This document shows positions 23,968-38,339 of a stretch of 64,000 nt of DNA, piece after piece. The translations under genes were made by a program, and so were the position numbers. Every line of letters starts with the position of its first letter. Position 1 is the first letter of the stretch. Location of the stretch: positions 62,001-126,000 of the forward strand of contig JAMXBD010000582.1 of NCBI GenBank assembly GCA_024138025.1, given 5' to 3'. The notes below the pieces were generated by a model. It ran no database searches. It was given only the letters and a program-made list of their open reading frames with translations, and was not told the DNA's origin. This stretch comes from Combretum micranthum. Lineage: Eukaryota > Streptophyta > Magnoliopsida > Myrtales > Combretaceae.

Positions 23968-26900
23968 TGTCAGACGGAGGGTACCCTAAACGTGCAGTCC
24001 GCCGCTATATATTAAAGCTAATGAATGACAACCTTAGTCATGCGGGAGCTTCGATATCACATGCAAGGTGTGCTTCCAAGAGTAGGAGACTCACAAGGGT
24101 ATTACATTAAATAGATAATAAAAGCACGCAAGAACTTTAATATAAACATAAGATTTCCTATAATATCCTTACATCATCTTGGGGCATTCCCCCGCTTTAG
24201 AAGTCTTCCAAATAATAACAACTATATCATAATAGCCTACTATAGAGATTTTTCTAGAAGTCTATGTCCAAAACTTAAATACATAAAGCTTCTCCCAAAA
24301 ACTCCTAGTAGCTTAACCTCGTACCTGGCATCGGGGCTTGGGCCAACAAAGATATCGACTGTATCAAAAAGCTATAAGGGTATAAGCAAAACTATCTTAG
24401 TGAGATAATTCCATCTACAAGACATTTCCATATAGCAAACAAGTGTTTAATCAATCATATGAGAATGCACCAATCATATGAATAACAAAATACACATGAT
24501 TAACGAGAAATCAAGTGTAGTATGGAATTTACGCCCTCCATGTCAAGGGTTGGGAGGTTACAGGCCCATATGACCATCAGTATTTGCAGATTTACCGGCT
24601 TTACTAGCCCATGTAGACTTTCCGGCTCCTACTAGCCCATGTAGACTTTCCGGCTCCTACCAACCACCACCACCATTTTCTCGTTTCCCCACACGAAGAA
24701 TAGTAGTGAAAAGAATGTGACTCACAATTATGATATGCATGAATCAATTTCAACATATATTTAACCGGATAATGTTTAGTTCAAGTTAAAGGTGATCAAC
24801 ACAATATTCATCATATCAATACAAGAATCACAATTTATTTATCAAACCTTCTTTCGATATTCTTAATTTATATTCAAACCATCATAATTTCAAGTCACAT
24901 AACAATTGTTCATTTTATCTTTCTCTTAATTGCTAGTACTCTACTTACAAGCACAAAACAAGGAAATGTAACTTAAGTCAAGAATTAACTCACTCCATGT
25001 CGGTAGATCCTAATTGAAGTAATCCTCTGGAAAAGTGATCTCGGGTCCTTCTCCACCTAAACAAGATGAAATACCCAAAATGAGTCTTTCATGAAGTCTC
25101 TATTCTTGAAGATCTTAAACTTTTCTTAAAATCGTGGTTAAAATCGTATGGGGAAATTCCAACTTAAAATGGCATAACTTGCTCATTTTAACTCGGAATT
25201 TTCTTGTATAATATATTTTTTACCTATTCGAAAAAGATCTATCTATTTTCAAACTTATTTTCATCAAACTAAGCCGTTTGGGTTTCGAAAAAGTGGCGAA
25301 CAGATTCACCACGAATTTTTGTAAACTTGTTTTCCTTCTTTTATCCAAAGCTCATTTGAAGAGATAGGTAATATAATAGCTTGTAAATCCTTTGGAAAGT
25401 ATTATTCATATTTGTTGACTCATAACAATGTATGAAGTAAATGAAGTTGTCTCAAATTATGAAAAAGTAAAGTCTTTAAAGATTTTGAAACTTTGAGAGT
25501 TTTTGAAATATTTATTTGCTTTGCTTTGAAAATATCTATAAGTTTATCGATAATGAGTATTTCTTTTCTTTTCCTTTTATTTTCGTAATCTCTAAGGAAT
25601 GATTTTTTTTTTGTTTCCTAAGCTTAGCTTCCAACATTTTTTGAAAGTATTAACACTTCTATATTTAGAGAAATAATTTCTTGATTTCTTGAAATCATTT
25701 TATTTTGATGAAAATAATTTCTATCATTTGAAGAAAAAGTGAAGTTGTTGTAAAATCTTTGTTTACTTCAAAAAGTCCTCTTTTATGTCATGTATGTTTA
25801 TAAAATCTTTTATGAACTCCTCTAAGTTTGTTAAGATGACTTTTTAGTTTTAGAAATGTTTACTTCCTACTTTCATTTGTAGAAAAGAATCTTTATTTTA
25901 AGAAACATTTCCTCATTTTATTTTGTTGAGACAAAATCATTATGTTCATGCATGAATATGAATCATAAAGTTATGAAAAATATAAAGAAACATGATAACT
26001 TGAAAGAATAAGCTAATAAGAAAATAATCAAGTATTGGAACCTTAGCTTCATCAAGGTATGGGGACTAAGAAAGACTAGTCCCAAAGAAAAAGAAAATGT
26101 TTTGACTTGATGAGAACAAGTCTAAGACTAGAAAGACCAGTCTTAAAATAACATGAAAGTAATAAATTACAAGGAAAGTAAATAAATGCAAAACGAATGA
26201 GCTTATATGCTCTAAATAATATATATAGTTATATAGATTACTAGATACTTATGAACATAAAAGCAACATAAAGGAAGTTGATGATGAACAAAAACAAAGT
26301 AGTAACCTATTGTTGCTTTCTTTAACCTTCATGTTTAGAAAACACACACTCAGCTCATCTAAGTAAATGGAACATATGAATTGTGAGAAATTTTACCTAA
26401 GAACGATAATCTTGGAAGAGCTCCTTGAGAGGAAATTCTTGGAGAGATTTTAGTATAGTAACTTTGTAGCAGAGAAGTGTGAAAGAATGGAAGTATGATG
26501 GGTATTATAGGAAAATGTGTGAGATAATTTATGTTAATTAAATAATGAAAAATAAACAATTTAAGGAAAGAAAGAGGGGCCGACGCAATTTTTGGCGTAA
26601 TGGGGAAAGAGAAAAATATTTTTTTTTGTCTTTAATTATAAGTTGTAGATATGAAAGATTGTAAAGTTGTATTGGAATGAAATGTGTAAAAATAGTGTAT
26701 GGGTTGTTAAAAGTAGATTGTAAGAAAAAGTAGAGATAGATTAAATAGTGTAGAATAGTAGTAAATAGTGTAATGTAAAGTAGACATGACAATTAAATAG
26801 TCGTAGATATACACGTATATGCGATATCTAATATTTTAGCTACCGAAAAATTACGAAATTATATTTTGAAAATCTTATATTTTTACGGTTTAACGTATAT

Positions 26901-27186
26901 TCGGAATATTTTTACTATTCCGAGCTCCGAACACGTTTTTCAATAAACTGTGTCCGGTCGGGTTCAAGACGGTCGCGCAGTTTTACTAAACTGATCTTTT
27001 TAGGCTTCCTTGGATAATTACAAACTATTCTAACTCACTAACTCTTTCTTACTCTCTTAGGTTTCTTAAGACGAATGCCGGACTTAAGCGATTACGGTAA
27101 ACTAGGGTTTTGTTGACTTTCGAATTCCGGTTGACTTCTAATTAGGGTTTAAGCTTTAATTGAATTCAAAACTTCGGGGGTTTACA
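23968..27186 (-). mobile_element. Family A copy A1 (about 3.2 kb solo LTR) inserted in A0
   Basis: Starts TGTCAGACGG and ends GGGGGTTTACA. It carries all family A blocks: ACCCTAAACGTG near the left end, the conserved GGTATAAGC..TTAGTGAGA block (about 24378-24402), AACTTGCTCATTTTAACTCGG (about 25175-25195), the CT-rich leader complement (about 26400-26500), and TACCGAAAAATTA (about 26840). The flanks are TGTGT (23963-23967) and TGCAT (27187-27191), which differ by two transitions. A0 homology resumes on each side. Sense strand minus. Confidence 0.85.
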
Positions 27187-28870
27187 TGCATCATATTTTT
27201 CGGTTGTGGAAATTCTCATTTAAAATGGTCATAATTTGCTCATTTTAACTCGGAATTTCGCATATTAGTTGTCGTTTTCTGCCTACTTGAAAAGATCTAT
27301 CTATTTCTAAGGTTATATTTAACGTTTAAAGCCATTTGGAATTCGAAATAGGTCAATGCATATTTGAACTAAAAGTTTCAGCCCTTTGTTTGCATTTTTC
27401 CAAGTTTTATTCTACTTAAATACTTTATAGCAAGCACTAAGATGTTTATATATATATGAAAATCCTTTTAATATAGATATAAACTCGCATTATATACATG
27501 ATCATAATGATGTTGTCTTAAAAGTAAAATTCTGTGGACAATCTTTGTGAAATGTTTAGTTTTATGAAAAATCATCCTTTGACCTGTGATTCAATTCGCT
27601 ATTTTGTAAACATGTGACTTAGCAACAAAATCATAGTTCAATATATATAATTTAAAATCTCAAGAGTCTTATAAAAGAATTATTTAACAATTTATATTAT
27701 AAAACATGGTTTTACTTGTTTGTGACATAAACTTTTAGGTGTATTATCTCTTGAAGTTTTCTTAAGTTTGATTTTTAAATAAACTTTTAATTCCTAAATT
27801 TTGCAAATGTGAAACTTAATTAAAGAAAATCATGATTTTATATTTATTTTGAGTTTATGAATATTTCTATTCATTTTCATATTAAACTTCTTTTAACTAA
27901 TTATTTTCCAAAACATAAATCTTTATGTGGTTGTGAAGAAAAATTATTCTAAGTTGTGTCATCTTTAAAATGTTTTAAGTTTTAGAATATGCGAAAAATT
28001 AAGTGAATGACTTGTTCTAAATTTTCATTCTTATAATAACTCTTTCTTAATTAATAAATTTTTAACATACGGACCTTTAGGGGGTTGTTGGAGGAAACCA
28101 AATTTTAGTTTGTTATAAGTGGATGTCTAATTATTAAAACTATTATTTATATTTTCTTAGCTTCATAAAAATGAATTTACTTCTTAAAACTTGATTCCTT
28201 AAGTTGTATAATAATTTTATTTCTAAGTGGATTTTAACTAATAAGTTGATTTTTAAGCTTATTTTAGAAAAATTATTTTATTCATAGTTTTCATCAAAAT
28301 ATTGGCATATGCCTTATAAATAAGTTTTTAAGAAAAACTTGCATGCTAAAGGATTATCAACATTAGAAATTTATAAAAAATTTATTTTAGTACTTTGAAA
28401 AAAGTATAGTTGAACAATTATCCTAAATCTTCATAAAAATACTTTCTTAAGTGTTGAAAGCCATTTCTCTTGAGAGTTTGACCCCACTTTTACATAAAAG
28501 AAAATAATCCATATTATTATTTTGAAATTTTATTAAAACAACAACATCATCATATGACAATGTATGAATATAAACTTAGTAGTTATATTATGAGACAAAT
28601 TATAAACTCATATAGAAAAATAAAAGAATAGAGCAAATATAAGAATATGGAAGTCTTAGCTTGTTATTAAGACTACTTGGAAGTTAGAAATAAATAAGTT
28701 CCATGAAAATAAGAAAAGAAAAATCAAAGAAAATCATAAAGGTCTTAGATTTATTTCTATGCTTCTCGAAACTTAGAGATGGATAAGTCCCATAAAAAAA
28801 ATAAGAAAAAGCAAGAAAATAATTATGAAAGTCTTAGATTTAGCAAGGTTCCTCAAGACTTGAGTATAGC

Positions 28871-30580
28871 TGATAAAGTCATATTTTACTCACTTTTCAT
28901 TGAACAATTCATGATAAATTGTAATTGATTTTATAGAAATCATAAGGAATTGATACTTATATGCAATTTAATGTGATATTTCAGGTCTTGAAGACTTATA
29001 TGATAGATACAAGCAAATTCGAGGAGATTTGTACTAATTTGAAGAAGTTGAAAAAGTTAGCCGGCCATTACAGAACAAAGGTTGTCGGCCTTTATCATAA
29101 AACAAGTCAACACTGGCTTTCATCAAAGCTACATAGCCGACCTTTGAATGAAATTTCACTAGCCTTCATCATTTCAATGTACGCCGACAAATTTACATTC
29201 AATGCTACTGGTGTTATACCATCTTTGAATGTATATAGATTCAAAAACTTTAACACGAGCTTCAACATTGTCGATGTAGAAACCAAATTCATCAGGGTTC
29301 TTCAAATTGTTTATTATGCCAGTATCTGGAAGTTTTACACCGTTGGCCTTCAGGCCAGAGTGGACCTACACCGCCACAACACTGCTCAAACATAGCCAGT
29401 GTATTTGCTTTAGAGAGAATTTGTTTTACAACAAAGGCTGACATCTAGGAATCATATGCTGCCAACCTTCAGAAGGAGTACATCCATAATTGCTATTGAA
29501 AATCAATTTTGCAAAGGAACGCCGACTGATTTTAATTAAAGGCTGCCAATGCACATAGCTAGCCTATGTGTCCTGCAACTTTTCATATTTAAACTTCTTT
29601 TATTGGATCTATTGTGGAAGAAGAAACCCTAGGCATGGATTAAGAGATTTTTCTCCTTATTTCTTGATAGATTAGGGCATTAGAGACTAGAAAGCTTTTG
29701 TTTTTTATTTGAATAAAAATTTTACACCAGGATCCAAGTGGAAAACATCATTTGAATTTGAATTCAAGAACATGATTTTCTTGACAAGGTGATTTTGTTC
29801 TTTTCTTACATTCATATTATGGATGATGTTGAAACTTTGTGTCTTTTGTGCTTAATTTGGTTTTGAGTTGTTGATTTGAATTATCTTATTAATGTTTATC
29901 TATTGTTGATTGAGTCATTGTCTGTATTCGAATTGTTAATGCTAATTCACTGATCATGTGTTTTGAGTTCATCTTGAAATTTATGTTAAGTTAGGCTTGT
30001 AATTGGAAAATTCGTTTCTACGATTTTTTGACTTGCTAATTTGAATTATAGATCTCGTAGGAATATGGATTTGAATTCGATTAGAGTTTAGGAAATTAAA
30101 CAAATTAATCAATCGATCACTTTCCTAGAAATATAGAATATTGATTGGTTAATTCTTGGTAATTGCTTTCTTTACAAAAATGAGTTGTTACCTGGTGCTT
30201 AATTGCTTGAACACTAAACCCATTAACGATTTGGATCTGCAAGTGTATCCTTGGTCAACAGCATGCATTCAATTGTCATTCTGATCTGTTAGCTCTTAAC
30301 CTAATTCAATTAAGGTGTTGGAAATCCCAAATTTCTTTATTGCTTAGTTCTATATAAGAAAATCTAAAAACATAAACAATTTTGATTTGCCTAGCTACAA
30401 TTAGGATTAATACGGTTGATAGTTGGTCCTTACTCCCTATGGACACGATTCAGTATTCACCAAAATTTATTACTACACACATACCTAGTACACTGGCTGA
30501 TTAGTATCTGCTTGCTTAAAAAAATTTAAAAAGAGACTAAAAAGAGTTTTAAAAAGGACATATATAGAAAAAGCATGTCA
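28871..30580 (+). mobile_element. 5' LTR of the Athila-like element
   Basis: 1710 bp, TGATAAAGTC to AAAAAGCATGTCA. Near its end is the CTCCCTATGGACACGATTC block typical of Athila/Tat LTRs. By eye it differs from the 3' LTR at about a dozen positions in the first 175 bp, so the insertion is not recent. Confidence 0.92.
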
Positions 30581-30602
30581 GTTTTTGGCATCATTGCCAG
30601 GA
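30581..30602 (+). promoter_or_regulatory. Primer-binding-site region of the Athila-like element
   Basis: GTTTTTGGCATCATTGCCAG directly abuts the LTR end. It is a decayed form of the TGGCGCCGTTGCCGGGG motif found at this position in Athila/Tat elements; CG to CA/TG changes explain most differences. Confidence 0.7.
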
Positions 30603-30714
30603 AATGAACTGTGCTACTTTCAATTTTTTGGACTTTTGTAGATTGGGACTTTTAGATTTGCAAAATATACAAAAAAAAAAAATTACTTTCTTCTTTATCT
30701 GTAAATACTAGTGT

Positions 30715-31600
30715 TTGATTTATTTGTACATTTCTATTTACTTTTCTTATTCTCTTTTCAAGTGCTTGGAGTTTTTGTTGAATACCAAGATAGATGATCA
30801 ACAAGCACCAGTCTTCCCATGTTGCTGTACTATAGACCTTAAATCAGAAATATTTCCATTTAGACAGTATAAAGGAGAGCCTGTGTCAAATGCTTGGGGA
30901 AGATACCACAATCTATTACATCAATGTCCTTATCATGATTTACCTTGTTTGTCTCAGCTGAATTTTTTCCTTAATGGAATAAGTGCTCATGATAAGATGA
31001 TGATAGAGTCAGCTGCTGGAGGGAAATTATCATTAATGTCAACACAATTGGCGTTTGTTAAGATTGATGAATTCTTAGGAAGCCAATACTATGATCCTTA
31101 AAATTATTCTCCAATAGTATGTTCGTGGTCTGGTGAATCACATGAAAGCTTGCAATGTCAAGGTGGTATGCAAGAATTTGATTCTAATATGGCAACTCAA
31201 GAATATCACCACAATTGTGACTCCAAGATAAGAGACTATTGTTAATTTTTCTCCTATCCTCATAGTCCCAGATCTAGGTAAAGAGAAAAGTTTTGAAGAG
31301 ATTGTGAAGGGTTTAGAATTGAGATGGAAAGAAAAATTTGAGAAGCAACAAGTTGTCATTGAGAAATTGGAGACTCATATAGTAGGTTTGACTAAATTTG
31401 TTTTATTTATATTTAAACTTGCTAATTCAGGTGAAGATTGGGAGCACTCTAGTGATGGAAAGGAAAAAGATACCCTAATTGACAATTAAAGGCAAGAAAA
31501 AGAGAGAAGAAAAAGTTGTGTCAAAGGAAGAAAATCTGGAGGGCACTTCTTCAGTGGCAAATGAGGTTAAATTAAATGTAGAAAAACTAACTTGGGAGAT
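30715..31600 (+). pseudogene. Athila-like gag remnant
   Basis: The frame at 30715-31101 contains FPFRQYKGEPVSNAWGRYHN, YHDLPCLSQLNFFLNG and MIESAAGGKLS, which match the capsid-type Retrotrans_gag domain of Athila elements (W.R...L...CP.H.....QL..F..G). A stop at 31099-31101 is followed by short charged frames at 31304-31489 and 31479-31600, the latter lysine/glutamate-rich. The frame is cut at 31600 by insertion of A2. The missing gag-protease linker resumes near 42000. Confidence 0.8.
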
Positions 31601-34069
31601 TGTAAGCCATGGCTTTCTTTGTAAACCAAGCTTGACTTTGAGAATCGAATTGGAAACGAAAACCCTAAACCAGAATAGCTAAGGTTAGAAATAAACCTAG
31701 AAACCCTAAGTCCGGCTTCACCGAGAATTAAATCGTAGAACTTTTGAGAGTAAGTTGATCTAGATTATAATTCTAAAGAATATATCAAAACATAAAAGAC
31801 CATTTTTCGAGAAATTATCTATTTTAAACTCGACCAGGATCCATTCCGGAAAACCGGGCCCAGGGACTCGAAATTAGAAAATTATTCTAGAATACTCCTT
31901 AAGATTGGAATTTAATAAGGAATTTAAAAATATATTTATTATAATTTTTTGGTTTATAAAAATTTCAGTTATAGCATTTTTATCGAATTTTTTTACTAAT
32001 CGGTAATTTAATTGTCTAATCTACTATTCATTACTATTCACAAGTACAAGCCCATACCCTACTCACACTCACAAGCCATATCCCTACTCTTACATCCTTA
32101 CAATCTAACCTTACCTCATTACATCATATTCCTTACATTTACTTTTCCAATACATTTTATTACACAAATTAAATTGAAAAAATTGTACAAAATTCATTCT
32201 CTCTCCCTCTTCTTCCCTTATGGCCAGTGCACTCCCCTCCCATTTCCCTCTCATTTGTCCTTTTTTCTTCTTTTTTTTAATCATACAAAACCCTAATCTA
32301 ATTCCCTGTATAAACTCCTTTATGCCTTCACCATTTCATTTCTTTGTTTCTTCATTTTCACTTTTGGAAAATTTTGCAAAACACTCTCCCCCTTTTCTCT
32401 CTCATTGTCGTGACACCCGCTCCCCATTACACACTCACACACATTTTTTTTCTTTAACTCCTCTTAATTATAAAGCTTAATAGGTATAGATCTAAACTTT
32501 ACCACCACAAAAACAAGTAATGACAAGATCATTCATGTGTGGATTCATAAAAATCCTCATGAGCTTCATGCTAGGGATATGAAACCACTAGAACATGATG
32601 ATCAAGCCATCACAAGTTGTGAATCTTATGTTTAAAGCTCATATTTTTGTCATGATCATAATGTATGTGCATATAGTGATGATTTCATGCAGGAATCTTG
32701 CTACTACATTATTATCATAGTAGTATACTTTATTTCATGCATCTAACATGATCATTACACTTAGATCTAGCTTCTAAACATTTATTCTTTTACATGATAT
32801 TGGAGATCTCATGCATTTATTATGTTTAAGATGAATAAACTGTCATAAAGATTTTTGTCTTATGTAAATGAATGTTTTGTTATTTCTAAAAGTTAGGATA
32901 TTCATGAGGATGAGCCAAAAAGGTCAAGAACAAATTTTGTTTCATCAAAATAAACTTTTGTAAATTTGGATGGAAAAAGAGTTGTATTTTGAAAACCTAT
33001 TTTTCAACTCCAAAACATGATTTTTTATGTGAAAAATGAAGAGCTTATGCAATAGGTATTTAATAAGAGATGATTGTAATAAGTTAATGGTAGATCTACT
33101 AAGAAAACTTTGTCCAACAAGAAATATTTACAAAATAGAAATTTGGATCTTAGGATAGTGAAATAATCTAAATTATTCAATAATTAAAATTGCATGTGAA
33201 TACAATATTAGTTCTAGACATTAAGTTTGAAGTAATTTTTTATTTATGAAAATGAATGTATAGGAATAGGTTTGATACATTATGTTTATTAATGTAAAAT
33301 ATTGACGTATGTGAGTATGTGTAATGAAATTAATGTTATTGTTTTATGTATATTAATGTGTCTATAGTGTAATTAATGATTGTTTCTTTTATGAATTAAT
33401 GTGTGTGTGTTATGTTTAAAAGTATCAAAACAATTTTTGTTATGCCTAAGAATTTGTTAACATAATTTTTTTCAAAAGTTTAGCCCATTTTGAAGCTCAA
33501 ATTAAACCCAAATGAACTCCAAATTAAGCTGAATTTAAACCTAAGTCTTATGTGCCTTCAAAGTCAAACTTAGGATATTAATGAGTCACAAATTTGATCA
33601 AATAAGGTCTCTTTTTGGTAGCCCATATTTTCATACGAATTTCCCACATTTCTTTTTTTTTTTCCTCTTTTCCTTTTTCTTCAAACCAAAAGCCCTAAAC
33701 CAAAAACCAATATCAAGCTCTTGGATTCAAAAAAAATCTCTCCAAGCCAAAGCCTATTCATGTAAGTTAAAGCTAATGTAATCTCTTTATTTTATTTTCT
33801 TTCTTGTAATATAGATGTAAAAGCTATGGTAGGATGAGTTTAATGTTATTTGAGTTGAATGGTTTATCCATTGATATATGTTAGGTTGTGTTTTGTTATT
33901 GTGTGAACTTGTTTATGTATTATGGAAGTAGTGAGAAGTGTTGGTAAGAAGTGAAGTTGATTTAAGTAGTTAAGTTGAAGTGAAGAGGAGGACAGTATTT
34001 GACGTGAATGAAGTAGTTGATGTGTTGTTATGATGTTCAAAGTGGCTAGGATTGGTTATGGTGGATAGA

Positions 34070-37000
34070 TGTCACGCCCCAAAGGGTACCCTAAACGTGG
34101 TAGTCCACCATATACGGTATTAAAACTTAAGAATGACTTTCCGAAGTCATGCGAAAGTTTTCAACACCATATGTAAGGCGTCTATCACAACAATAGGAGA
34201 CACCAGTGGGATGTATAGTTCGAGATAGTATATACAACATACAATAATCTAAATAATCATCCAATTTATCATTAAGAGAATAAAATCCGTACATCATCTT
34301 AGGGGTTTTTCCCCTATAATTCTCCAAACAATCATAATATCAACTTAATCTTTCTCACAACAAAATAATACTAACATCATAAGACATTGAAGGATAACAA
34401 ACCTAAGGTCTTCAAAAGATTTCCAGAAGCTCCTTAAATCATAATTCCACCCAGGTATATGTAGTCCTTGCTCATGAAAGATATTGGTCCTTTACAACAA
34501 AGGTCTATCGGAGTATAAGCATAACTAGCTTAGTGAGAATATTCCTAAATCAACGTACTTGTATAAATAATTTCAATCAAGTTATTAAACAAGCATATGG
34601 ATGCATCAAACAAGTGATCAAGCAATACATATGATCTACCGGAAATCATATGTTTGAATGGATTTACCCCTCCATTCAGGGTTAGGTGTTCCAGGCTCTT
34701 TAAAACCCATCTTTAAATCCAACTCATGTAGTTTATTTCAAGCACCTACTCGTCCATCTTAAAATAGTTCTTTCAGGCTCCAAATCGCCCATCTTGCAGA
34801 TTTCTAGCTACTGCACACCCGGCTACTATACTTTTGTCCCATCGAGAATAGCAGCTCATTCAATGAAACTAACTACATGATATGCATGAATCAATTAATA
34901 TAATTCATAGTATATGATTAAAGTAATTTCACGATGATCACAGAATTTGTACACACTCCAACAGAATAATAGTAAAACATAAGTTAATTAACAACGATTC
35001 ATGCCTCGGTATGCTTAACATTCTTTCAACCAATATTATCGTACATAAATAATTTTCATCTTTTCCTACTTCTAGTACCTTTAGCTACAAGCACAACCAA
35101 GTACGTAAAAGGTAGGAAATAAACTCACTTGGCCATGAGGATCTATCTTTCTTATGAATGAGTCGATCGATAAATCCACTATTCAAAATAATCCTCCGGG
35201 TATGAATGCTCCTCCTTGGGATCACCTAATCAAGAAGAATACCCATAATGAGTATTTCTTATTGATTCTATGGTACTTATCAAATACTATGTCATAAGAT
35301 TATTAAAATTCGTATAGAAGGTAATTCCAACTTAAAATGGCCATAACTTGGTCATTTTAACTCGAAATTGCGCAAATAATATACTATTTTCTACCTACTC
35401 GAAAAGATCTATCCATTTCTAAGGTTATTTTTGTCATAAAAAGCCATTTGGGTTGGAAAATACTATGGTACAGAATAGTTACGAATTTATAGTTCATAAA
35501 ATATGATTTTTCCAAACTTTACTTTACTCAAAAATCCTTAAGCAAAATATATGGATATATATATCGTTGAAAAATCCTTTGAACATATATTTATACTCAT
35601 ATTTATGCATGATTTTGATAGTGTTGTCTCATTATTGGTATTTCATAAACAATTTGTCTTTGATGGTTTTAAATAATAAATCTTTTGAGAATTTCTCATT
35701 TTTGAATTGTTAGAAGGAAAATAAAAATAAATTTGAGTTGTTATGAGTAAATGTTTTCCTACTATAATTTCATTTTCTCACTTTTCAAAAGAAAAATTCA
35801 TTTTCGAAAATTTTGGTTCTTTGAGTTATCTACTAACTTTATTTCTAGTTATTGAAGAATAAGCTTTTCAAAATATCCTTTAAGTTTTTGATGTGGTCAA
35901 ATATTAGGAGTTGTGTTAAATGTATGTTTTCCTCTCCTTGTTATATCATTTTTTTTTAGAAAATAAGTTTACCTTTAAACTTTACATGCTTGGAAAAGTT
36001 TATTTTTCTAGGTTGGTTTCTAAAATAGTGAGTTGATTTTATCTTGATTTGAAAAACTTGTTTTATTCTCAATATTTGTCAAGTGATAGAATAATTCTTT
36101 TAGACAAATTTATAAGAAAAGCTTTCTTAATAAAGAATTGTTAACTTTAGAACTTAGTAAAACTTCATTTTAATTTTGAAAATATAATAACAATAAAAAA
36201 AAAATATCCAAGTTTTGAAGTTACTTTCATAATACGTGATTTTCGAAGCCTAGAATGGTTCTATTAAAAGATATAGTTGAGTTGAAGTTTTTTTGTTCAA
36301 GACTAAAAATTGTTATCTTGATGGATTGTTTAGTTTCTTTAAAAGAAACGAGTTCCTTTTATTATTTTGAAGAAATCTTCCATAATAATTCTTCTAGAAT
36401 TTATGATTAGCTCATCCTTTGAAAAGAGTTTGAACAAAACTAAGATCTTTTTGTTGAAAATTCCTTTTGTTAAGAAATCTTGTTTGCTTTTCTTTATTTA
36501 AGAAAGAATCCATTTTTACTTTTATCTAAGACAACAACATTCTTAATCATACCTGAATATGATTATGTAGCAATGTAAAATTAAAGATAATACAAAATAA
36601 AAAGAAATACTTGTAAGTAAATAAACATATTAAAATAGTCAAGCATTGGGAACTTTAGCTTCATCAAGGTATCCCGATCATGTATTAGGAGCCTTAGCTT
36701 CATCAAGGCAACCCAGGACTAAGAGTAGACTAGTCCCAAAAGAAAAGAAAAGAAAAGAAAAGAAAAAAAAATTATTTTGACTTGATATGGACAAGTCTAA
36801 GACTAGAAAGACTAATCTTAATAAATTGCATAAAACAAGTAAATAAATAAATTGCAAGACATGAAAATAAATAAATAATATGCTTTAAATAAATATATAT
36901 ACATAGTATACATAATATTATATAAGTTAGATTAGAGCAAAAATAATAACAATAATATCAACAACATAATAACATAATGTAAAATATGAACATGAACAAA

Positions 37001-38210
37001 AACAAAACATGAATATATTGTTGCTTCTTTAACTCATATGACCTAAGAAACATACACTAAGCTCATGCTAAGTTGTATGAACATGATGAAGAAATATAAG
37101 TAAGATTTTACCTAAGGTTTAATGGGGTTTTGAAAATAGATGAATGGGTAGTGCGTTTTTGCTACTTTTCTTGAAGAGTAGAAATTAGTAGAGAGTGTTT
37201 TGAGAGAGAATGGCTGGAGAGAGATTTTGAGAGAGTATTTTGGTAGAGTTTTGTTATGTAAAATGAGTGTGTGAAAGAATGAAGGAGGAAGGGGGTATTT
37301 ATAGAATTTTTGGAGTGAATTTTGGATGTGATAAAATAAATTGAAAAAGAAATAATAATGAGAAAGGGAGAGAGATGGCCGACGCCTATGATAGAGAGAG
37401 AGAGAGGGTATTTTGTTTGTTTTGTAATTTTTTGTAAAGAAAAGAAATAATGTGTAAGGTTTGATGTGAATAAAGTTGTATTGGAAATGTAAAAAGTAAG
37501 AAAATAGGTATGTAGGTAGTAAGAAATAAGTGTAAGAAAAAGTAGAGATAGTGAAATAGTAATGAATAGTGTGAATAGTACTATGAATAGTAGACTAGAC
37601 ATATAAAATACCGGTAGTAATAAAAATACGTGTAATCGAGCTATATCTGTTATTTTTAGTTACCGAAAAATTCTAAAACCGATATTTTTGAAATCCTTGT
37701 TTAATTACGAGTCTTTTGACGTTATTGGAATATTTTTATTATTCCAAGCTTTGGGACATGCTTTTTGAGAACTGATCCTGTTTGAGTCCGAAGGATACTT
37801 GAAATTCGTGAATCTGATATTTTTATGTTACCCTATATTATTACGAACTATTTTAAGCCATTAACTTAATTTCGTTTTCTAGGGTTTGAGAACGCGGGAT
37901 TGCCGGAATTGAAATTGCTTGATTGTTTTGGTCTTTATTGACTTTTGAAACTCCGGTTTGACTAGGGTTAAGGTTTAATCGAACTTTACCCTAAAAATTG
38001 AGGGGTTTATATCAGGGATTGGGTTGGTGGATCTTCTCATGTTCGGGTTTTTGAATCAAACGATTATTGAACTTTCTATTTTTGTTTTGGAAGGTTCTCT
38101 TATGAAATCCCGTGATCAAAATTGATTAAGGTTCGGTTTCAACTTGAGTCAGACTTTAGGGTTTCGATTCGGTATTCCAAAACCGTTATTGAAAAATTCA
38201 GGGGCTTACG
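34070..38210 (-). mobile_element. Family A copy A3 inserted in B1
   Basis: Starts TGTCACGCCCCAAAGGGTAC, ends AGGGGCTTACG (final A changed to G), and is flanked by exact ATAGA at 34065-34069 and 38211-38215. At 4141 bp it has the long tail shared with A0. Sense-strand features are the TATA box (37296-37303), an ATG-free leader ending at donor 37112, a mini-exon 35225-35129 with its first ATG at 35136-35134, and then donor GTGAGT. This is the innermost level of the nest. Confidence 0.92.
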
Positions 38211-38339
38211 ATAGAAGATAGTGTATGAAGTTAAATATGTGTTTGAATAAGAATTAAAAGTGTTATAAGTTATAAATTTTCAAAGTGGAAAATAAGGGAA
38301 ATGAAACATTTTCGAATAGGTCTATTTTTAAGTGTATGA

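Noticed and set aside
37162..37602. Minus-strand frame of 146 codons rich in Ser, Leu, Ile and Phe
   Set aside because: It lies in the AT/CT-rich promoter and leader of family A copy A3; parallel frames in A1, A4 and A5 differ in length and sequence, which indicates no selection on a protein.
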